NCBI GenBank assembly: GCA_024138025.1
Contig: JAMXBD010002813.1
Span: 1 to 64,000 of the forward strand
Direction of reading: 5' to 3'
DNA from: Combretum micranthum
Taxonomy: Eukaryota; Streptophyta; Magnoliopsida; Myrtales; Combretaceae
DNA length: 64,000 bases
The notes beneath the pieces were generated by a model, which was not told the DNA's origin, searched no databases, and saw only the letters and a program-made list of their open reading frames with translations. Shown here piece after piece: positions 13,171-25,693 of this stretch. Numbering within the stretch: the stretch's first letter is position 1; every line of letters begins with the position of its first letter. Both the position numbers and the translations under genes were made by a program.

Positions 13171-15573
13171 CTTAGATGAATGAATTAGGATGATCTTTGA
13201 ATAATATGGTGAATATGTTGTTTCAAATGTATGTTTACTTGGAAAATAAATGTTTTGGTTTTATGAATTCCTTGTTAATGTTTTGTAATAAAACACTATA
13301 AATAAAGAGAAAAGAAATACTTTGACAGACAAAGGAGAACTGTCCATATTTTGGCGGGGCGATATTCGCAGCCATAGTGGGGTTCCACATTAGTGTCTGA
13401 TCAAATAGGAGTTAATAAAATGAGTTAGAGATTAGTGAATAATTGATATAAGTTCTTGTATGGATTTGATGAAGTGGATGATTAGTTTAGTTTAGTTTCT
13501 TATACCAGCTCTTTTCTTAACAGTGGTGGATATATGATTTTATCTTCTGGATTATCTTATGAAATTTCCTTCCGAAGCTATGTTTGGATTTCATATTCAA
13601 GGTACGCAGTAACCTGCTTGTCTTTGTTAGGATAGGCATTTATAAAACTTAAATATATAATAAGAAAACTTAAAATGTGATTGTTGCTTGTGTTATGCCG
13701 TTAAAATCCAATTCCTACGCCAGGTCATGTATGAACCTAACCGCGACCCCTCATAGTTTGATGAGTTTGGGATGGAAGTTGGTATCTGGTTCGGGGAGCG
13801 GCACCTTGCTCGGTTGAGCACGGTAGATCTAGGCGCTTAGGCCACTCCTGTCATTTGAGATGACTTTCATTAAGTGGTACGGCGGGTAGTCGACGGGGGT
13901 ATAGATCGGTGAAAATTTATTTAAACTCGGCAGGAAGTACCATAGTTTTAGTTCAAACGTTTATGAGAACGGGTGAACTATATTTTATGATATGGACTGA
14001 GTATAAATAAAGCTAAGTAACGCTATTAACCCTGGAGGAAGCTACTTTTCTCTTTGACTTAACGATATCTAGGACGGTATGAGTACCCGAAACTACTTAT
14101 ATCAACCCCCTGAGCGTCCGAGTGTTACTCAGGTCCCCTCGCGATCCTGTTGTCCGGAGTTTGAATACTCCTGTTGATTTGTTTACTTTAAAGAAAGATA
14201 ATAACTTGTGGTTTGATGCATTTGCATTAGTTAAGCTCGTGTGTCACTTCGTGTGTGATTGTGTTGCTGTGTACTGGGCTCCGCTCATTATTGTTGTTGT
14301 TATTCTTTTTACAGGAATTGTGATTGTTGATGATGATGATGAGACGATGACTTGATGATGATGAGTTTGATGGTGATGTGATTGATTGTGATGATGTTTG
14401 TCCCGGGTTTTGGGCGATTATGAAGATATGGGAGAATGAGTGAGGTGTGATAGGATCGAGATATTTCTTGTATTTTGTTCTTCTTTTGTTTTGTTTTGTA
14501 AGAAGACTGGATTTATTTATAAATTGTATTTTCCTTTAAGGGCTTATTAGTGCCCATGTTTTTGTAAATAATCTTTTGTAAATATTATCTAAGTGAAAGT
14601 TTCTCCACTTTTAATAAGTGGAAGTGTGAAATGCTTTTATGTAGAAACGTTTTTATTAAAGTTATTTTTCCGCTGCTAAATCCAGTTGTTGCCAGAATCT
14701 AACTAAACGATTTCATAAATTCTAAATCGGATAGCAATGTTCAACATAAACACCTTCTTTTAAGACAACCTTACGTATAATTCGCAAGAGTTATACGTGG
14801 TTGGGGACTTGGTGTGCTTAATTTGAGAATTGAGCATGTCGGGTCTTTACACGCATGTCTTGAAAATATCATTTACACAAGTATGGTCTCTATGTAATAA
14901 AGAGAGGTGACATTATAGATTTTTATTTTTACATGAATAATTATTCATTTTATGTTTGCACGTGATAGTACATTCTTATTGAATTAGAATTTAATCCCCC
15001 CATTTCCTTATTTTACATGGTGAAGTGAATGAGCTATTAGTGTTGAATTTTTTTTTTGTGTAGTTAATAACTTAAAGTTTAAAAGTATTAATTTAAAAAA
15101 ATTCATGAAGTTCAAATAGCATGTAGTTAATTGGTTAATTGTAAGGGAACTTTCAATTCATCATACAAAGCATTAAGTATCTAAGCATCATGATCACGAT
15201 TGAGTATAAATATAGGTCATTAAATAAACGACAAGAGTAATCCTACTATTAGATATAACAAAATCATAAAAAAATTTAAATTATAAAAATAAAATAAAAT
15301 TTAGATAATAAAATTACACTAATAAATTTTAGATAGCTAATTAAATCAATAACTACCAAATATTAGCATTGCTCGTTTCGGTTCACATCAAAATCCTTTT
15401 TCCTATTTAAAAATCACAATTGGTTTCATTATTTCAACACTAGGCTTTTACAGACTAGTGTTGGTAAATGATGAAATCTTCACTTTTCAGGTTACTAGTA
15501 GTAAAAGTAGGAGAGCATTTATTAAAAAGCCTGTAAGTAATCATACATTTAGATTGGATTTCTCAACTATGAT

Positions 15574-15578
15574 GTGTC
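15574..15578. repeat. Target site duplication GTGTC, left copy
   Basis: It is identical to the pentamer at 28665-28669 that follows the 3' LTR. A 5-bp duplication is standard for Ty3/gypsy integrases. Confidence 0.95.
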
Positions 15579-16986
15579 TGATAAGTGATATAACACCCTT
15601 ATTTCTAAGATGTTTTTGAGCTCATTTAGTTGATATTCTAAGCAAAAATCATTTAGAAATGGCTCTTAGTTGTTTAATTTGTTAATCTCAGGTAAATTTG
15701 ATCCTCATGAAGAAACAAGACAAATGCAACAAAATGAAGCCAAATAGTGTTGTTTTGAAGAAATTAGAAGGCACAACATCCCTCAATACACCCTGTTTTG
15801 AAGGCTGTTTTGGACCAGGATGACTCATTCAACATCAGTATGCGCTACAGCTCGTGCCACAGGGGTGTTTTGGAGGGTGTTTGCAACCAGGATTCATTTT
15901 AAAACGCGCAACAGCCTTCTCCACAGGCCGTTTGGGTCCCTGTTTCATTTTTGGCGTCATATAAATACCATTTTTAGAGAGAGAAGTTAGTTACAGACTG
16001 AGATATTTTGTTTTCTTGTCATTTCTTTTTGGTAATTTTCTGGAGACTTTTGGAGAGCATTAGAGGAAAACAAGTATTGAAGAATTCAAGTGAAGGTTTA
16101 TTCCAGATTTGAAGATCTAGATCCAATTCCATTAGCTGAGCTTCATTCTTAAGGGTTGTATTCATGAATTCATACTCTTCTATTGAATTTCAATTGTTTT
16201 CTTTTATCTCGATGGAGGAGTAGTTCGTAGATCTAGGTCATGTTCGGATTTTAATTTCATCATGTGTTGAGGATTTGATCTTAATAATCTGTTGTTGATG
16301 TTCTTATAATCAAATTGCATGTTCTTCATCGTTTTCTTGAATTTGTAAATCCGAATTACAAGTTTATTTCTGTTTTCATTTAAGTTGATTGAGAAATCAC
16401 TTTCATGAATAGATCTATGCAATTTGATGAGATTTGATTGTGATCCTAGAGATAGGTTGCAAAAATCTTCCGTATGTTCTCTGTTTTTCTTGAGTTCATA
16501 TTCTTCATGCGATCTTAGTTTGTAATTAGTTAAGGAGAGATCCTAATTAATCAATCTAAGGTTAGAAAAATTGATAAATCTGAGAGGACTGTCAATTTGT
16601 ATAAGGAACTCAATGGTATAAGAACTCAATTAGTTTAATCTTTAGTGTTCAATGATTCACATGATGAAATTAAATGAAGAACGAGATCTAGATCGGTTTA
16701 AGTAATTGATTTTTGAAATCTTGCTTGAATTCTAAGTACTTGTGATTCTAAATTCGAATTAATTCTTTTAGCTTCTTAGTGAGAGATTTTAATCAATCAA
16801 TTGATTTGTTCATCTGGCTAAATAGTAGAAATATAGTGATTACTAGTACTTATTCCTTCCTCGTGGACGACTCCGATCTAAACACTATACTACGAGTTGA
16901 TAGGTTCACTGCCTATTGTCTTTCGTAGAAGTTTAAGAAAGGATTTTAAAAATTTAAACTACGATTGGCTTGGAAAATCACCATCA
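15579..16986 (+). repeat. 5' LTR of the Athila-type element
   Basis: 1408 bp, TGAT..ATCA ends. A TATA-like box ATATAAAT lies at about 15959-15966. Upstream of it, in U3, are reiterated 'ctgttttg' and 'ccacaggggtgtttt' motifs (the latter at 15857-15871). The 3' LTR is nearly identical. Confidence 0.95.
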
Positions 16987-16992
16987 AAGTTT

Positions 16993-17004
16993 TGGCGCCG
17001 TTGC
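16993..17004 (+). promoter_or_regulatory. Primer binding site, tRNA-Asp type
   Basis: TGGCGCCGTTGC begins 6 bp after the 5' LTR. It matches the 3' end of plant tRNA-Asp, the primer described for Athila elements. The match is then interrupted by TAT before continuing CGGGGA. Confidence 0.85.
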
Positions 17005-17143
17005 TATCGGGGAATAGGAATAATATTAGGAAAGCTCTAAATCTGCTAGTTTAGCTTTTTGTTTTTGTTTTTCTGTTGTGATTTTTGTTTTTGCTGCAAG
17101 ATTGAACTTAAACATTGTTTTATCTTGTGTGCAGTGATAGTGT

Positions 17144-18551
17144 ATGACCCGGAGTCAAGGGACACAACTTGTTGAATTTAATTCTGATCCGGAAAAGATT
17201 ATTCTCAAATATCGGAAGAAGAACAAAGACATAGCTGAATCATCTTCTCTAACAGCAGATATGGCTGATCTACCGGAAAATCGAGGCCAAGAGTACCAGC
17301 AAGATAACTTTGATTTTGCTGCTCCAAGAACAAATTCTGATTTTGCAAGACCAACTTTAATTGGAGCCAATTCTAGTATTGTTCGTCCTCGGGTTGAGGC
17401 GAATAATTTTGAGCTAAAGCCAGCTGTGATACAAATGGTGCAACAATATGCACAATTTGATGGCCTTCAAGACGAAGATCCTAATGCTCACATCCAATCA
17501 TTTTTGGAAATATGTGATACATTTAAATTTAATGGAGTGAGTGATGATGCGGTTCGTCTTCGTCTCTTTCCATTTTCACTAAGAGGCAAGGCCAAGCAAT
17601 GGCTCAATTCATTGCCAAGAAATTCAATTACTACATGGCAGGAGCTTATAAAGAAATTCTTGGATAAATTCTTTCCTCCTTCCAAGACAGCAAAATTTCG
17701 AGCTGAAATTCAATCTTATCATCAGATGGAAATGGAGACTTTATATGAAACATGGGAGAGATTCAAGGAATCTATGAGAAGATGTCCACATCACGGTATT
17801 CCGGAATGGTTGCAAGTCCAAATTTTTTATAATGGACTCAACTATCAAACAAGACAAATGATTGACGCTGCAGCTGGTGGTACTCTTAATCATAAGACTC
17901 CTGAGGAAAGTTTGAAGCTATTTGAAGATATGGCCACAAACAACTATGAATGGTCACACACTAGGAGTCGAGATAAAAGATCAGCTGGTATGTTGGATGT
18001 AGATGTGGCTACCTCAATTATGTCTAAGGTGGAAGCTCTATCAAGGAAAATTGATGGTTTGTCAATTTCACCTCAGCAGCAACTAGCTTTTGTTGAACCA
18101 TCTGGTGGTGAAGAGTCTTTTTCTGAGCAAGTTGATTATTTGGGAATCCTATCCGGGCTCAAATAATCCTTATAGCAATACTTATAACCCGGGATGGCGA
18201 AATCACCCAAATTTTTCTTGGAGCAACAATAATAATAGCATTCAGAGGAGCAATCAAAATTCCAATCCAAATCCTTCTCCTCCCGGTTTTCAAAGACCAC
18301 AAGCTCAAGGCTCTAATTCTCAACTTGAGAATTTGATGATGAAATTTATCAAGGATTCTGATGAAAGGCAAAAATCTCTTGATTTACTCTTGAAGAACCA
18401 AGAGACTACTTTGAGGAATCATGGAGCATCAATTCATAATTTGGAAACTCAAGTAGGTCAGCTTGCTAAGATGTTGTCTGAAAGGCAACTCGGTTCTCTT
18501 CCAAGCAACACTGAAATTAATCCAAGGAGCAAGCTAAGGCAATCACTTTGA
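17144..18551 (+). pseudogene. gag polyprotein of the Athila-type element (frameshifted)
   Basis: The ATG at 17144 opens 340 codons. A retrotransposon gag domain (PF03732 type) lies around residues 105-265, with the stretches HIQSFLEICDTF, GKAKQWLNSLP and WERFKESMRRCPHHG. The frame runs off at 18166, but the Athila-typical NPYSNTYNPGW segment follows in another frame (from about 18165) and continues as an Asn/Gln-rich linker and helical region to 18551. A second shift near 18510 is needed to enter the pol frame. At least two small indels near A-runs therefore break gag. It would form the virus-like particle and package element RNA. Clean CCHC zinc knuckles are not seen, as is usual for this lineage. 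Confidence 0.9.
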
Positions 18552-21500
18552 GAAGTGGCAAAGAGTTGCATTTGGAGCATCAACATCAACAAGGAAATGA
18601 AGAAAATCAGAAGTTATCATCAACTGGAGTAGAGACTAAAAAGACAGAATTTGAAAAGAATTCTTCTCCACCAGCTGTAAGGGAATATCAGCCCCGGATT
18701 CCTTATCCTTCTTGTTTAAATAAAACAAAAGAAAAGGAACAATTTGGTAAATTTCTTGATTTGTTTAAACAATTGCATATCAACATTCCTTTTGTTGAAG
18801 CTTTGTCTCAAATGCCCAAGTATGCTAAATTTTTGAAAGAAATATTGTCTAACAAGAGGAAATTGGAGGATATTTCTACTGTTGAAGTTGGAGTGAGCTG
18901 TTCATCTATTATTTTGAATAAATTACCTCCAAAATTGAAGGATCCGGGTAGTTTCACGATACCTTGTGTGGTAGGTGATGTCCTTGTGGAAAAAGCTTTG
19001 GCTGATTTAGGTGCAAGTATCAACTTGATGCCTTATTCCTTCTTTAAGAGATTGGGACTTGCTGACCCAAAGCCTACAAGGATGAGCCTCCAACTTGCTG
19101 ATAGATCAGTGAAAATTCCTAAGGGAATAATTGAAGATGTGTTGGTGAAGGTAGGAAATTTTATCTATCCTGTTGATTTTGTCATTCTTGATATGGATGA
19201 GGATAGAAATGTTCCTTTAATTTTAGGGAGACCTTTTCTAGCAACAGCTAGAGCTTTGATTGATGTTGAAGGTGGAAGACTCACTTTAAGAGTTGGTGAT
19301 GAAGAGTTTGTTGTTAAGCTTTCTTCAGTTTTAAAGCAACCAATGAATGGTGATGACTCTTGCTATGCCATTGATATTGTTGATTTTTCAGTCATTGATC
19401 ATTTGGATGAAATTCTTTGTAAAGATGGTTTAGCATTGAGTCTAATTCATGGCAAAGAGAATAGTGAAATGAATTGTGAAGTTGTTGCTGTTTTAGAGAA
19501 ACTTGATTCTGCTAAGGAGTTTACATGTAAGGCAGGATTTGAAGAATTGAAGAATGAGGGGGAGTTGAGATTGAAAAGTTCTATTGAAGAACCACCAGAG
19601 TTAGAGCTAAAACAACTTCCAGATTATCTTGAATATGCTTTTCTAGCTGAAAATTCAAGGCTTCCGGTTATCATTGCTTCAGATTTATCAAGTGAGCAAA
19701 AACAACAACTTTTGATTGTTCTTAAGAAGCACAAAAAGGCTTTAGCTTGGAAAATCTCTGATATAAAAGGTATCAATCCTTCATTTTGTACTCATAGAAT
19801 TTTACTTGAAGAGGGTTTCAAACCTATTGTTCAACCTCAGCGAAGATTAAATCCAAATATGAAAGAGGTTGTGAAGAAAGAGGTGATTAAACTTTTGGAT
19901 GCTGGTTTGATTTATCCAATTTCCGATAGTACTTGGGTTAGCCCAACTCAAGTAGTTCCTAAGAAAGGTGGTATGACGGTGGTCCCGAATGAGAAGAATG
20001 AATTGATTCCGATGAGAACAGTAACAGGATGGCGAGTTTGTATAGATTATAGACGATTGAATGAAGCCACTCGCAAGGATCACTTTCCGCTGCCCTTTAT
20101 TGATCAAATGTTGGAAAGACTTGCAGGCCATTTATTTTATTGTTATTTGGATGGTATGTCGGGATATTTTCAGATACCAATTGCTCCGGAAGATCAAGAG
20201 AAAACAACATTCACTTGCCCCTATGGCACTTATGCTTATAGGAGGATGCCTTTTGGACTTTGTAACGCTCCAGCTACTTTCCAAAGGTGTATGTTGGCTA
20301 TTTTTGATGATTTGGTAGAGAAAATAATGGAGGTTTTCATGGACGATTTTTCTGTTTATGGTGATTCATTCGATGATTGTCTTGAAAATTTGGACAAAGT
20401 TTTGATTCGTTGTGAGCAAACAAATTTGGTTCTTAATTGGGAAAAATGTCACTTTATGTGCAAGGAGGGTATAGTTCTCGGACACAAAGTTTCTCACAAG
20501 GGTATAGAAGTGGATCAAGCAAAGATTGAGGTCATTGCAAAACTTCCTCCTCCATCATCAGTTAAAGCAATCCGTAGTTTTCTTGGTCATGCGGGTTTTT
20601 ATAGGAGGTTTATCAAGGATTTTTCTAAGATAACCCGACCTATGACAAGACTTCTAGAGAAAAATGTGCCATTTGATTTCAACCAAGAATGTCTTGATGC
20701 ATTCAATGTTCTTAAAGAAAAGCTCATCAATGCACCGATCATGATAGCTCCGGATTGGAATTTACCATTCGAATTAATGTGCGATGCTAGTGATTTTGCT
20801 GTTGGAGCTGTTCTAGGTCAGCGGAAGGAGAAGCACTTTCATCCTATTTTCTATGCCAGCAGAACTTTGAATAGTGCTCAAGAGAATTATACTACTACTG
20901 AGAAGGAGTTACTAGCAGTGGTGTTTGCTTTTGATAAGTTTCGGTCATATTTGGTTTTATCCAAGGTAATTGTTTATACTGACCACTCTGCTCTTAAATT
21001 CCTTTTGACTAAAACAGATGCGAAGCCACGCCTTATCCGCTGGATCCTCCTTCTACAAGAGTTTGACCTGGAGATTCGAGACAAAAGGGGAATGGAGAAC
21101 TTGGCAGCTGATCATTTGTCTCGAATGGAGAACTCCAATCTGAAGGAATTGAAAGAAGAAGATATTAATGATGAATTTCCCGAGGAGCGATTATATGCAG
21201 TGAATGAGGTATTTAATTCTGACATTCCTTGGTTTGCACATTTCGCCAACTATCTTGTTGCTAAAGTTCTTCCCCAAGAAATGACTTCTCAAGAAAAGAA
21301 GAAATTCTTTTCTGACTTGAAGTATTATTTTTGGGAGGATCCGTTTTTGTTTCGTGTTTGTGCAGATCAAATAATTCGGAGGTGCGTTTCTCATCAAGAA
21401 GGATGGAAAATTTTGCATGCTTGTCATTTTGGTCCTATAGGAGGTCACTATAATGCGAATAGGACAGCTCAAAAAGTTTTGGAATCCGGATTTTATTGGC

Positions 21501-22252
21501 CTTCTATCTTCAAGGATGCTCATCAGTTTGTTACTATGTGTGATAGATGTCAAAGAAGTGGGAACATTTCTCGACGTGATGAGATGCCTCAGAATTATAT
21601 TCTTGAATGTGAGGTTTTTGATGTATGGGGTATCGATTTTATGGGACCATTCCCAACTTCTTTTGGGAATAAATATATTTTGGTGGCGGTAGATTATGTT
21701 TCAAAGTGGGTAGAAGCCCAAGCTTTACCTACCAATGATTCTCGGGTAGTCACCAAGTTCCTTAAAAAGCTCTTTTCAAGATTTGGAACCCCAAGAGCCC
21801 TTATAAGTGACAGAGGAACACATTTTTGCAATTCTCAATTGGAGAAAGTACTAAAAAGGTATGGGGTGACTCATAGAATTGCAACACCATATCACCCCCA
21901 AACCAGCGGACAAGTTGAAGTATCAAATCGTGATTTGAAAAGGATTTTAGAGAAGTCGGTAGAGCACAATAGGAAGGATTGGGCAGAAAAACTTGATGAT
22001 TCATTGTGGGCATATAGGACTGCTTATAAAACACCATTGGGTACTACACCATACCGGCTTGTCTATGGAAAAGCTTGTCATCTACCAGTAGAGTTAGAAC
22101 ACAAAGCTTATTGGGCTATTAAGCAAGTCAATTGTGACTTAGAATCTATTGGTATGAGAAGAAAACTTCAGATCAATGAATTAGATGAATGGCGAAGGCT
22201 TGCTTATGAAAACATGAAGATTTATAAGAGAGAGAACCAAGTTTTACCATGA
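18548..22252 (+). CDS. pol polyprotein: protease, reverse transcriptase, RNase H, integrase (Athila type)
   Basis: One open frame of 1234 codons that begins inside the gag-pol reading (LRSGKE motif) without its own ATG. Aspartic protease DLGAS is at residue about 153. Reverse transcriptase is at about 395-640 with FMDD (Asp599/600). RNase H starts at MCDAS (Asp746) with TDHSALKFL further on. Integrase has an HHCC finger ([18 protein letters not shown]) and the DDE triad Asp1030, Asp1088, Glu1124 with 35 residues between the last two. All catalytic residues seen are the canonical ones. The frame ends prematurely at 22252, and the integrase C-terminal tail continues in another frame. Confidence 0.93.
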   Translation: MRSGKELHLEHQHQQGNEENQKLSSTGVETKKTEFEKNSSPPAVREYQPRIPYPSCLNKTKEKEQFGKFLDLFKQLHINIPFVEALSQMPKYAKFLKEILSNKRKLEDISTVEVGVSCSSIILNKLPPKLKDPGSFTIPCVVGDVLVEKALADLGASINLMPYSFFKRLGLADPKPTRMSLQLADRSVKIPKGIIEDVLVKVGNFIYPVDFVILDMDEDRNVPLILGRPFLATARALIDVEGGRLTLRVGDEEFVVKLSSVLKQPMNGDDSCYAIDIVDFSVIDHLDEILCKDGLALSLIHGKENSEMNCEVVAVLEKLDSAKEFTCKAGFEELKNEGELRLKSSIEEPPELELKQLPDYLEYAFLAENSRLPVIIASDLSSEQKQQLLIVLKKHKKALAWKISDIKGINPSFCTHRILLEEGFKPIVQPQRRLNPNMKEVVKKEVIKLLDAGLIYPISDSTWVSPTQVVPKKGGMTVVPNEKNELIPMRTVTGWRVCIDYRRLNEATRKDHFPLPFIDQMLERLAGHLFYCYLDGMSGYFQIPIAPEDQEKTTFTCPYGTYAYRRMPFGLCNAPATFQRCMLAIFDDLVEKIMEVFMDDFSVYGDSFDDCLENLDKVLIRCEQTNLVLNWEKCHFMCKEGIVLGHKVSHKGIEVDQAKIEVIAKLPPPSSVKAIRSFLGHAGFYRRFIKDFSKITRPMTRLLEKNVPFDFNQECLDAFNVLKEKLINAPIMIAPDWNLPFELMCDASDFAVGAVLGQRKEKHFHPIFYASRTLNSAQENYTTTEKELLAVVFAFDKFRSYLVLSKVIVYTDHSALKFLLTKTDAKPRLIRWILLLQEFDLEIRDKRGMENLAADHLSRMENSNLKELKEEDINDEFPEERLYAVNEVFNSDIPWFAHFANYLVAKVLPQEMTSQEKKKFFSDLKYYFWEDPFLFRVCADQIIRRCVSHQEGWKILHACHFGPIGGHYNANRTAQKVLESGFYWPSIFKDAHQFVTMCDRCQRSGNISRRDEMPQNYILECEVFDVWGIDFMGPFPTSFGNKYILVAVDYVSKWVEAQALPTNDSRVVTKFLKKLFSRFGTPRALISDRGTHFCNSQLEKVLKRYGVTHRIATPYHPQTSGQVEVSNRDLKRILEKSVEHNRKDWAEKLDDSLWAYRTAYKTPLGTTPYRLVYGKACHLPVELEHKAYWAIKQVNCDLESIGMRRKLQINELDEWRRLAYENMKIYKRENQVLP

Positions 22253-22518
22253 AAAGAATTCGTCATCCAAAACAGTTCAAAGAGGGTGACCAAGTTCTTT
22301 TATATAATTCTCGGTTAAGGCTTTTTCCGGGAAAATTGAAATCAAGATGGTCTGGCCCTTTCTTAGTTAAACAAGTTTTTCCATATGGGGCTGTTGAATT
22401 GGAACATCCAGAGAAAGGAATTTTCAAAGTTAATGGTCAGCGGCTAAAACTTTACTTGGGAGCTGATCTAGACCAAATGGGGCGTGAAGAATTTCGTTTT
22501 CATTCACCAGATTTGTGA
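22249..22518 (+). pseudogene. Integrase C-terminal tail of the same element, out of frame
   Basis: Residues such as [22 protein letters not shown] and [16 protein letters not shown] are the usual end of Athila integrases. They are read in a frame displaced from the main pol frame, so one or more small indels lie around 22225-22262. The natural stop TGA follows HSPDL at 22516-22518. Confidence 0.85.
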
Positions 22519-22567
22519 TCAAGCAAAGGGAAGTTTGTCGAGCTAACGACATTAAACAAACGCGCTT

Positions 22568-22585
22568 CATGGGAGGCAACCCATG
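22568..22585 (+). other. Hairpin after pol
   Basis: CATGGG-AGGCAA-CCCATG is a perfect 6-bp stem with a 6-nt loop, 50 bp after the pol stop. A GGGAGGCAACCC hairpin at this place recurs in plant Athila-like elements. Its role is unknown; a transcription or translation boundary is possible. A T-run (22597-22612) follows. Confidence 0.6.
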
Positions 22586-22819
22586 CCTATATTTATTTTT
22601 TTTTTTTTTTTTTCGTTTTGGTTTAATCAAGTTTAGATGTAAGAGTAATGCTCTTATTTGTTTTTGATTTGCAGGGAAATTTTCTGAATTACACAAATCG
22701 GAGAACATTTAGTGAAAGTTTTGATGATTAAATCATACAAGGAGATCTCATATAAGCCGTTTTCCTGTTGCCACTCTTGTCAAAGGAATCAATGTCCATC
22801 ACGCAGGCTAATCAGTTGG

Positions 22820-23130
22820 AATATTCACGTGGAGCATGCAAATTCATGCGTCAATATTCATGTCCATTTGAATTTCGCAATATTCATGCGTCAATATTCA
22901 CGTCAATATAAAACGTGAAGACCAAACAATGAAGATTCCAGCGAGAATCATCCGATGTCCAGAATTTGCATTTGGAATCATCCAGGAGTTGCGCCATTTG
23001 AATTTGCATTTGGATTCATGCAGGAGTTGCGTCAATCAAATGGATTTCACGTGGCTATGTAAAACAGAAGTTGAGCCATTTGGATTTCACGGAGCAAAGT
23101 CATTTGGATTTCACGTATAGAAGCATTTGG
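22820..23130 (+). repeat. Short interspersed reiterations in the pol-ORF3 spacer
   Basis: 'tcatgcgtcaatattca' occurs at 22844-22860 and 22884-22900. 'catttggatttcac' variants occur four times between 22966 and 23130. No coding frame spans them. They lie between pol and the U3-like segment. Confidence 0.6.
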
Positions 23131-23189
23131 ATTTCAAGCGCAGCAGGATTTTAAAATCACGCAACTACGGAATTGATTTTATGTTGGCC

Positions 23190-23430
23190 AACAGAGGCGT
23201 TTTAAATCCCGTTGCTTTCTCTGGTTTAAACCAAAATTTGTCCAGCGAGCGTAACAGAACGCTCCACAGGGGTGTTTTATCAGCTGTGTTAAACATTCCA
23301 GCTTTCATTAAATCATTTCCAGCAAGCACAACAGGGTGCGATACAGGGCTGTTTTCCATCCTGTTTACACCCAGGATTTTTTTTTTCCAGCACATTTAAT
23401 AAGAGTGTTTGTAAATATATAGGGGTATAC
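23190..23430 (+). promoter_or_regulatory. U3-like internal promoter region upstream of the third ORF
   Basis: The 15-mer CCACAGGGGTGTTTT at 23264-23278 is identical to one in U3 of both LTRs (15857-15871 in the 5' copy). Both places also have nearby CCAGGATT and CAACAG/GTAACAG motifs, and both are followed within 100-150 bp by a TATA-like box (here AAATATATAGG at 23413-23423). A CT-rich leader comes next. I infer a diverged LTR-derived promoter for ORF3; no transcript evidence is available. Confidence 0.45.
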
Positions 23431-23593
23431 GTAGGTAAGAGTTTTCTTTTTATACAGAATTTTCTTTCTTTTTCTGTTCTGAACCTCATTTGCTCCTCTC
23501 TTACTTTGGCCTTCTAAAATTTTTTTTCCTCTCCTTTTCAAAAAAAGAAACTTATCATTTCTCTCATTCTTTTGCTTCAAGGATCCATTAAAG

Positions 23594-24378
23594 GTATGTT
23601 TCTTCTCTTCTCTTTTTCGTTTTCATTCCAAGGACTTATAAAGGTTGGTGATCTATCTCATGAATAGCTCCTTTCTTGAGTTTTGTTTAGATTTTGGTGG
23701 TTAGATTTGTGCTGCTTTGATCCTTGTATATTTTTTTGGTTTCTTCATATTTTGCTGTCATTGAGCAATTTCTTGATTGAGTAATTTTGGGTTTTCTGTT
23801 AGATTCTATAATTTGTGGGTCTCTTGAATTTTTTTTTTTTTTAAACCAAGATTTTGAGCTTTCATGTTTACTATTTTGTTTACCTTGCTTCACTATTGTG
23901 CTGTGGATTGTTCCATTTGGAACAAATGGGTTTCATTTTTGGATGATTTGTAAATGGGTTCCAAGTTACATGATGAGGGAGGGTTTTCAATTTAATTGGA
24001 TTTTTACTTCTTATTAATGGAAACTTTCCTAGTTTTTTTTTCAAGAATTTCTTGAACCATGTTTGCTTGCCAAATTTTGTTTTCATACACGTTAGATGTG
24101 GTTTGATTTTTAGGAGTTCATTTCAATTTGTTTAGTTGTCATGGGAGATTATCGTGTTTTGAAAAGTTGCTATTCATGTTCTTTAGACCCTCATTTCCTG
24201 ATTTTTGATTTTGAAATGAATCTCATGAATGTTTGTTGAGCTCCATTATGTTTTCATCATGAGCTTTGAAGTTCTCTTAGCTGTTGAATCAATTTTATCA
24301 TGATTGAATATCTTTAGGAGTTGTTTTGACCAAGGTTTTCTATGATGAACTCATCGATTAATTGTTTTAATTTCACAG
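23594..24378 (+). other. Predicted 5'-leader intron of the third ORF
   Basis: The donor AAAG|GTATG at 23593/23594 and the acceptor TTTCACAG at 24371-24378 frame 785 bp of T-rich, stop-filled sequence. The acceptor abuts ATG at 24379, so the leader exon would join directly to the start codon. Splicing before env-position ORFs is known for some plant gypsy elements. Here it is inferred from sequence alone. Confidence 0.5.
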
Positions 24379-25693
24379 ATGGGTAAGAAAACAGTTGCTA
24401 ACAAGAAACGGCCCAGGACTTCAAGTATCGGATCTAGCAGTACCCCAAGACCACCACCAAATTTAACCGAAGCACATAAGCATAAATTTAAAGAGATGGT
24501 TACCACAAAAATTTTCAAACCCAATGTTGTTTTTAGTTGGCCAGTCATGAGAATATTTGGATTAGCCCCAGATTTTCAAACATACTTTGCTGATCCAGCT
24601 TGGGAGCAATTGTTTAGTATCAATGAGAAAACTTATAGAGGAGTTACTTTGGAAGTTCTTTCATCCTTTAAAATTGCTTTCCTTATCCAGTTAATGGGCT
24701 ACATAATGAGGTTTCCTTTTCAGCTTTTGGACAATATTATCACCTTCCTATGCTTCAGTTTTGTGCCTATACAGGTCTTTATACTGATGAGCAGATGCAA
24801 GATGATGATTTTCAACATCTTCAAAATACATGGGGTCAGCTAAATGCTATGAATGATTTCTGGCATTCCATTTCTACCAAGGGACCCTATAATTCTTCTG
24901 CATCACGAGGAACTCAACTTCAGAAGACTAGTGCCCGCATACTTCATTGGCTTCTTGTCCATTCTTTGAATGGTAGAATCAACAGCACTAGTGTGATGAG
25001 CCAACACGATTTGTTTGCCATGTATAGTATGATGACTGGTACTAGAGTTAATGTGGCAATTCAACTTGCTTTTGCTATTCGCCACCAAACTAAAGTATCT
25101 AATCATGGTGTCTTTTGTGGAGCTTTCATTACCAGAATACTAAAAAACATGGGTATTTTTCCATCTGAGGAACCAGGTGATGTTGCTTGTATTTCATTTG
25201 CCATGACTAGTCGTACTATGGTTCAATGGGGCATTCCCAAAGTTTCCCTTCTGAGGAGGATCCATTCATTCTACTGGCCATGAAGACAATACTTCAGTTT
25301 CATCTCTTACAGTTAACTATGGAAATGAAGTCATTAAAGAAGCAACAGGATAAAATCTTAAGAAGGCAGAAAGGCCTCAAACAATTCATGGTTTCCAGTT
25401 TTCAGGCAATAGCTGAAAAGCTCAAAGTAAAATTGCCTGATTGTATCAGCTCATCTAGTGGTGATGAATATGATGAGATAGAGAGATTTTCTCCTATCCA
25501 TGATCTTGGGGCATCTGGAGTTGATGCACCTGTTGATAAAGCTGATATCAATTCACAATTTGATGATTATGAAGCTCCACAAGAAGGTGATGGAGCAGCA
25601 GAAGGAGGAATAGAAAGTTTGGAATATGGCTCTGAAACTGATGATGCATGCACAAGAGTCTCAAGAGTATACACCAGGAAGCCACGAGTTTAA
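24379..25693 (+). pseudogene. Third ORF of the Athila element in env position (ATHILA ORF-1-like), frameshifted
   Basis: The reading starts MGKKTVANKKRP with a basic, Ser/Pro-rich N-terminus. It continues through PVMRIFGLAPDFQ in frame one, shifts near 24690 into the frame with FCAYTGLYTDEQM and RILHWLLVHSLNG, and shifts again near 25235 into a C-terminal part with a predicted coiled coil (KSLKKQQDKILRRQ region) and an acidic tail. It ends TRKPRV at 25693. Position and composition fit the Athila-specific ORF (PF03078-like). I see no signal peptide or transmembrane segment, so an envelope role is not supported by this copy. The function is unknown. Confidence 0.7.

Larger units (their letters stand above)
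10970..14851. mobile_element. Possible solo LTR (about 3.9 kb) of a long-LTR gypsy element
   Basis: The segment is bounded by the 5-mer CGCAT on both sides (10965-10969 and 14852-14856). It ends in GGGTCTTTACA, and its start TTATAACTCG could be a decayed TGTAA-type terminus complementary to it. It has no coding capacity, a long CT tract (11580-11690), internal tandem repeats and a more GC-rich right third, all usual for long plant LTRs. The imperfect left terminus makes this tentative. A partial element or unrelated intergenic repeat is the alternative. Confidence 0.35.

Noticed and set aside
14122..14355. 77-codon open frame ending in a GATGAT run
   Set aside because: It lies within the putative solo LTR. 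The hydrophobic and Asp runs reflect simple repeats.
24379..25693. Calling the third Athila ORF a viral envelope glycoprotein
   Set aside because: No signal peptide, transmembrane segment or glycoprotein pattern seen. Only its position and an Athila-specific family resemblance suggest env.
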